A stretch of DNA of 7,099 nt from Rhodospirillaceae bacterium (GTDB lineage: Bacteria; Pseudomonadota; Alphaproteobacteria; Rhodospirillales; Magnetospirillaceae), in the NCBI GenBank assembly GCA_030151865.1, contig JASLCK010000393.1:1-7099 (forward strand), read 5' to 3'. The translations under genes and the position numbers were made by a program. A model generated the notes under the pieces. It worked only from the letters and a program-made list of their open reading frames with translations. It was not told the origin of the DNA and made no database searches. Below are positions 5,653 to 7,099 of the stretch, piece after piece. Positions within the stretch are counted from its first letter, which is position 1, and each line of letters begins with the position of its first letter.

Positions 5653-7099
5653 ATGCCGATACACTACACTCCCGCCCGTCGCCTTGGCCTGGGCAGCCTG
5701 ATTTTTGGTCTTGTGACCGTACTGACGATGCCTGCGCAAGCGGAGGAGGCGTCCTGGCTGGATGGCCGCTGGCCGCAGGAACATCACGCCCTGCCCGCCC
5801 ATCCCAAGGCGATCTTTGGCCGCCTGGACAACGGGTTTCGCTATGTGATCTTCCCCAACGACAAACCTGCCGGGCGCACCCGCCTGTCGCTGGATGTTCA
5901 AGTCGGATCATTGATGGAAGACCAAGCCGAGCTTGGCGTCGCCCATTACCTGGAACATATGGCCTTCAACGGCTCGCGCCATTTCGCGCCAGGCACCCTG
6001 ATTCCGTTCCTGCAACAGCACGGCATGCAGTTTGGTGCCGATGCCAACGCCCATACCGCCTTTACCGAGACGGTCTTCGATCTCGATCTGGCCGCCAAAT
6101 CCGGGGCGGATCTGGATACGGGCCTTTTGTTCCTGCGCGATATCGCCGACGGCCTGTTGCTGGACCCCACCGAAGTGGACCGCGAACGCGGGGTGATCTT
6201 GTCGGAAAAATCGGCCCGTTCGTCGGAACGCAGCCGCCTGTCGCGCAAGACCATCGAAGCCATGTTCGCGGGCACCAAGTTCGCCAATGAAATCATCGGC
6301 AGCGAGGACACCATCAACGCCTTGAATGCGCCCGCCCTGCGGCGCTTCTATCAGACATGGTACCGCCCTGACCGGATGATCCTGGTGGCCGTCGGTGACA
6401 GCGACCCCGCCCTGTTGCGGGCGCGCATCGAAGCCCAGTTCGCCGACATCGCCTCGCGCCAGGACAATGTATCGGTGCCCTGGTGGGGCGACGTGCATCA
6501 TCAGGGCGTCAGCGCCAGATACGAAAAGACCGCCACCGACGGTTTTTCGGTTTCCGTCACCGCGTTGCATCCGCGTCAATGGCGTCCCGACAGTCTGGCC
6601 GAACAGCGCCGACAGATCGCCGACATGCTGGCCCGCGAAATCTTTCAACGCCGCTTGCAGGCCAAGACCGCCGCGACGGCGCAGTTCGTCCAGGCCAGCT
6701 ATGCGGGAAGCAGACAGGCGTTCGACCTGTTCCCCTCGACATCCCTTTCAGCCACCTGCGACAAAGCCAAGGCGTTGGCCTGCCTGACCGCACTGAGCCA
6801 GGAGTTGGCAACCGCCCTGTCCTATGGCTTTACCGAGGAAGAGGTGGCGGCGGCGCGGGGCTTCGTGAAAACCCGCCTGCTGGCCGCGTTGAGCGACAGC
6901 GCCCAACGGCAAAGCCGGGACATTGCCGCTGCCATCATCGCCACGCTGAATTCCGATGAGGTGTTCCAGTCGGAAGAACAAAGCCGGGCCTTTGCTATCC
7001 CGACCCTGGAACAGATCGACAAGGCCGAGATCGAACAGACCTTCCGCGCCGCCTGGGACAGCGGCAACCGGTTGATCGCGGCATCGGGCAGCGCCGATC
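5653..7099 (+). CDS. Exported M16 (pitrilysin/insulinase) zinc metalloprotease, N-terminal half (3' end outside window)
   Basis: The frame stays open to the window end and gives 482 residues. Residues 1-30 are a signal peptide (R9-R10, hydrophobic 11-26, then A-Q-A before E31), so the enzyme should act in the periplasm. H98-Y-L-E-H102 is the inverted zinc motif HxxEH with catalytic E101. E178-R-G-V-I-L-S-E185 supplies the distal zinc ligand, most likely E185. The first M16 domain is followed from about residue 230 by the inactive-type M16_C region (R-F-Y-Q-T-W-Y-R-P-D-R-M). Family members of the PqqL/FusC type run to about 900 residues, so roughly half is missing here. ATG 5653 lies 3 nt after the receptor stop without a clear ribosome binding site, implying translational coupling; a later ATG at 5728 would destroy the signal peptide. 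It probably digests what the receptor brings in. A role in general periplasmic peptide turnover is an alternative. Confidence 0.93.
   Translation, partial: MPIHYTPARRLGLGSLIFGLVTVLTMPAQAEEASWLDGRWPQEHHALPAHPKAIFGRLDNGFRYVIFPNDKPAGRTRLSLDVQVGSLMEDQAELGVAHYLEHMAFNGSRHFAPGTLIPFLQQHGMQFGADANAHTAFTETVFDLDLAAKSGADLDTGLLFLRDIADGLLLDPTEVDRERGVILSEKSARSSERSRLSRKTIEAMFAGTKFANEIIGSEDTINALNAPALRRFYQTWYRPDRMILVAVGDSDPALLRARIEAQFADIASRQDNVSVPWWGDVHHQGVSARYEKTATDGFSVSVTALHPRQWRPDSLAEQRRQIADMLAREIFQRRLQAKTAATAQFVQASYAGSRQAFDLFPSTSLSATCDKAKALACLTALSQELATALSYGFTEEEVAAARGFVKTRLLAALSDSAQRQSRDIAAAIIATLNSDEVFQSEEQSRAFAIPTLEQIDKAEIEQTFRAAWDSGNRLIAASGSAD

Noticed and set aside
2875..5901. A 1008-codon antisense open frame covering almost all of the receptor gene
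   Set aside because: It lies codon-for-codon opposite the receptor frame. Stops there need sense codons TTA, CTA or TCA, which this GC-rich gene avoids. The product is a low-complexity Gly/Ala/Val-rich sequence without domains, and it ends exactly opposite the first TTA codon (2875) of the AT-rich start.
5908..6648. A 246-codon antisense open frame opposite the protease gene
   Set aside because: It is again aligned with the sense codons of a gene with intact catalytic motifs and shows no recognisable domain or ribosome binding site.

Overview
The window looks like part of a Gram-negative proteobacterial chromosome. The GC-rich, C/G-ending codons of the right half, the TonB-dependent receptor and the transposase scrap suggest an alphaproteobacterium, possibly Rhodospirillales; the taxon is inference. 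All recognisable genes lie on the + strand. I see no tRNA, rRNA or CRISPR array.

Left region (1-2489): four tightly packed genes form the end of a surface-glycan operon. They are the 3' end of a sugar-phosphate nucleotidyltransferase, a second complete and related nucleotidyltransferase, a family 2 glycosyltransferase of the dolichyl-phosphate-mannose-synthase type, and a small glycerophosphodiester-phosphodiesterase-like protein. The first three are joined by ATGA stop/start overlaps and the fourth follows after 5 nt. Together they could activate sugars or polyol phosphates, transfer one to an acceptor, and make or trim a phosphodiester. Codon use is mixed, with AT-rich patches, as is common for exchangeable glycan loci.

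Junction (2490-2790): about 300 bases without an intact gene. They hold a possible transposase tail (2608-2676), two small inverted repeats, and an excellent ribosome binding site in front of a three-codon ORF. That mini-ORF is in the same frame as the next gene and stops 12 nt before its ATG. AT-rich sequence continues through roughly the first 60 codons of the receptor gene before GC rises sharply.

Right region (2791-7099): a 952-residue TonB-dependent outer-membrane receptor with an N-terminal STN signalling domain, followed after 3 nt by an exported M16 (pitrilysin/insulinase) zinc protease that runs off the window. This pairing resembles FusA/FusC and YddB/PqqL, where a receptor imports a protein or peptide and a periplasmic M16 protease degrades it. 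The best candidate for an undescribed system here is this receptor-protease pair. Its substrate is unknown, and the signalling domain has no sigma/anti-sigma partner inside the window.
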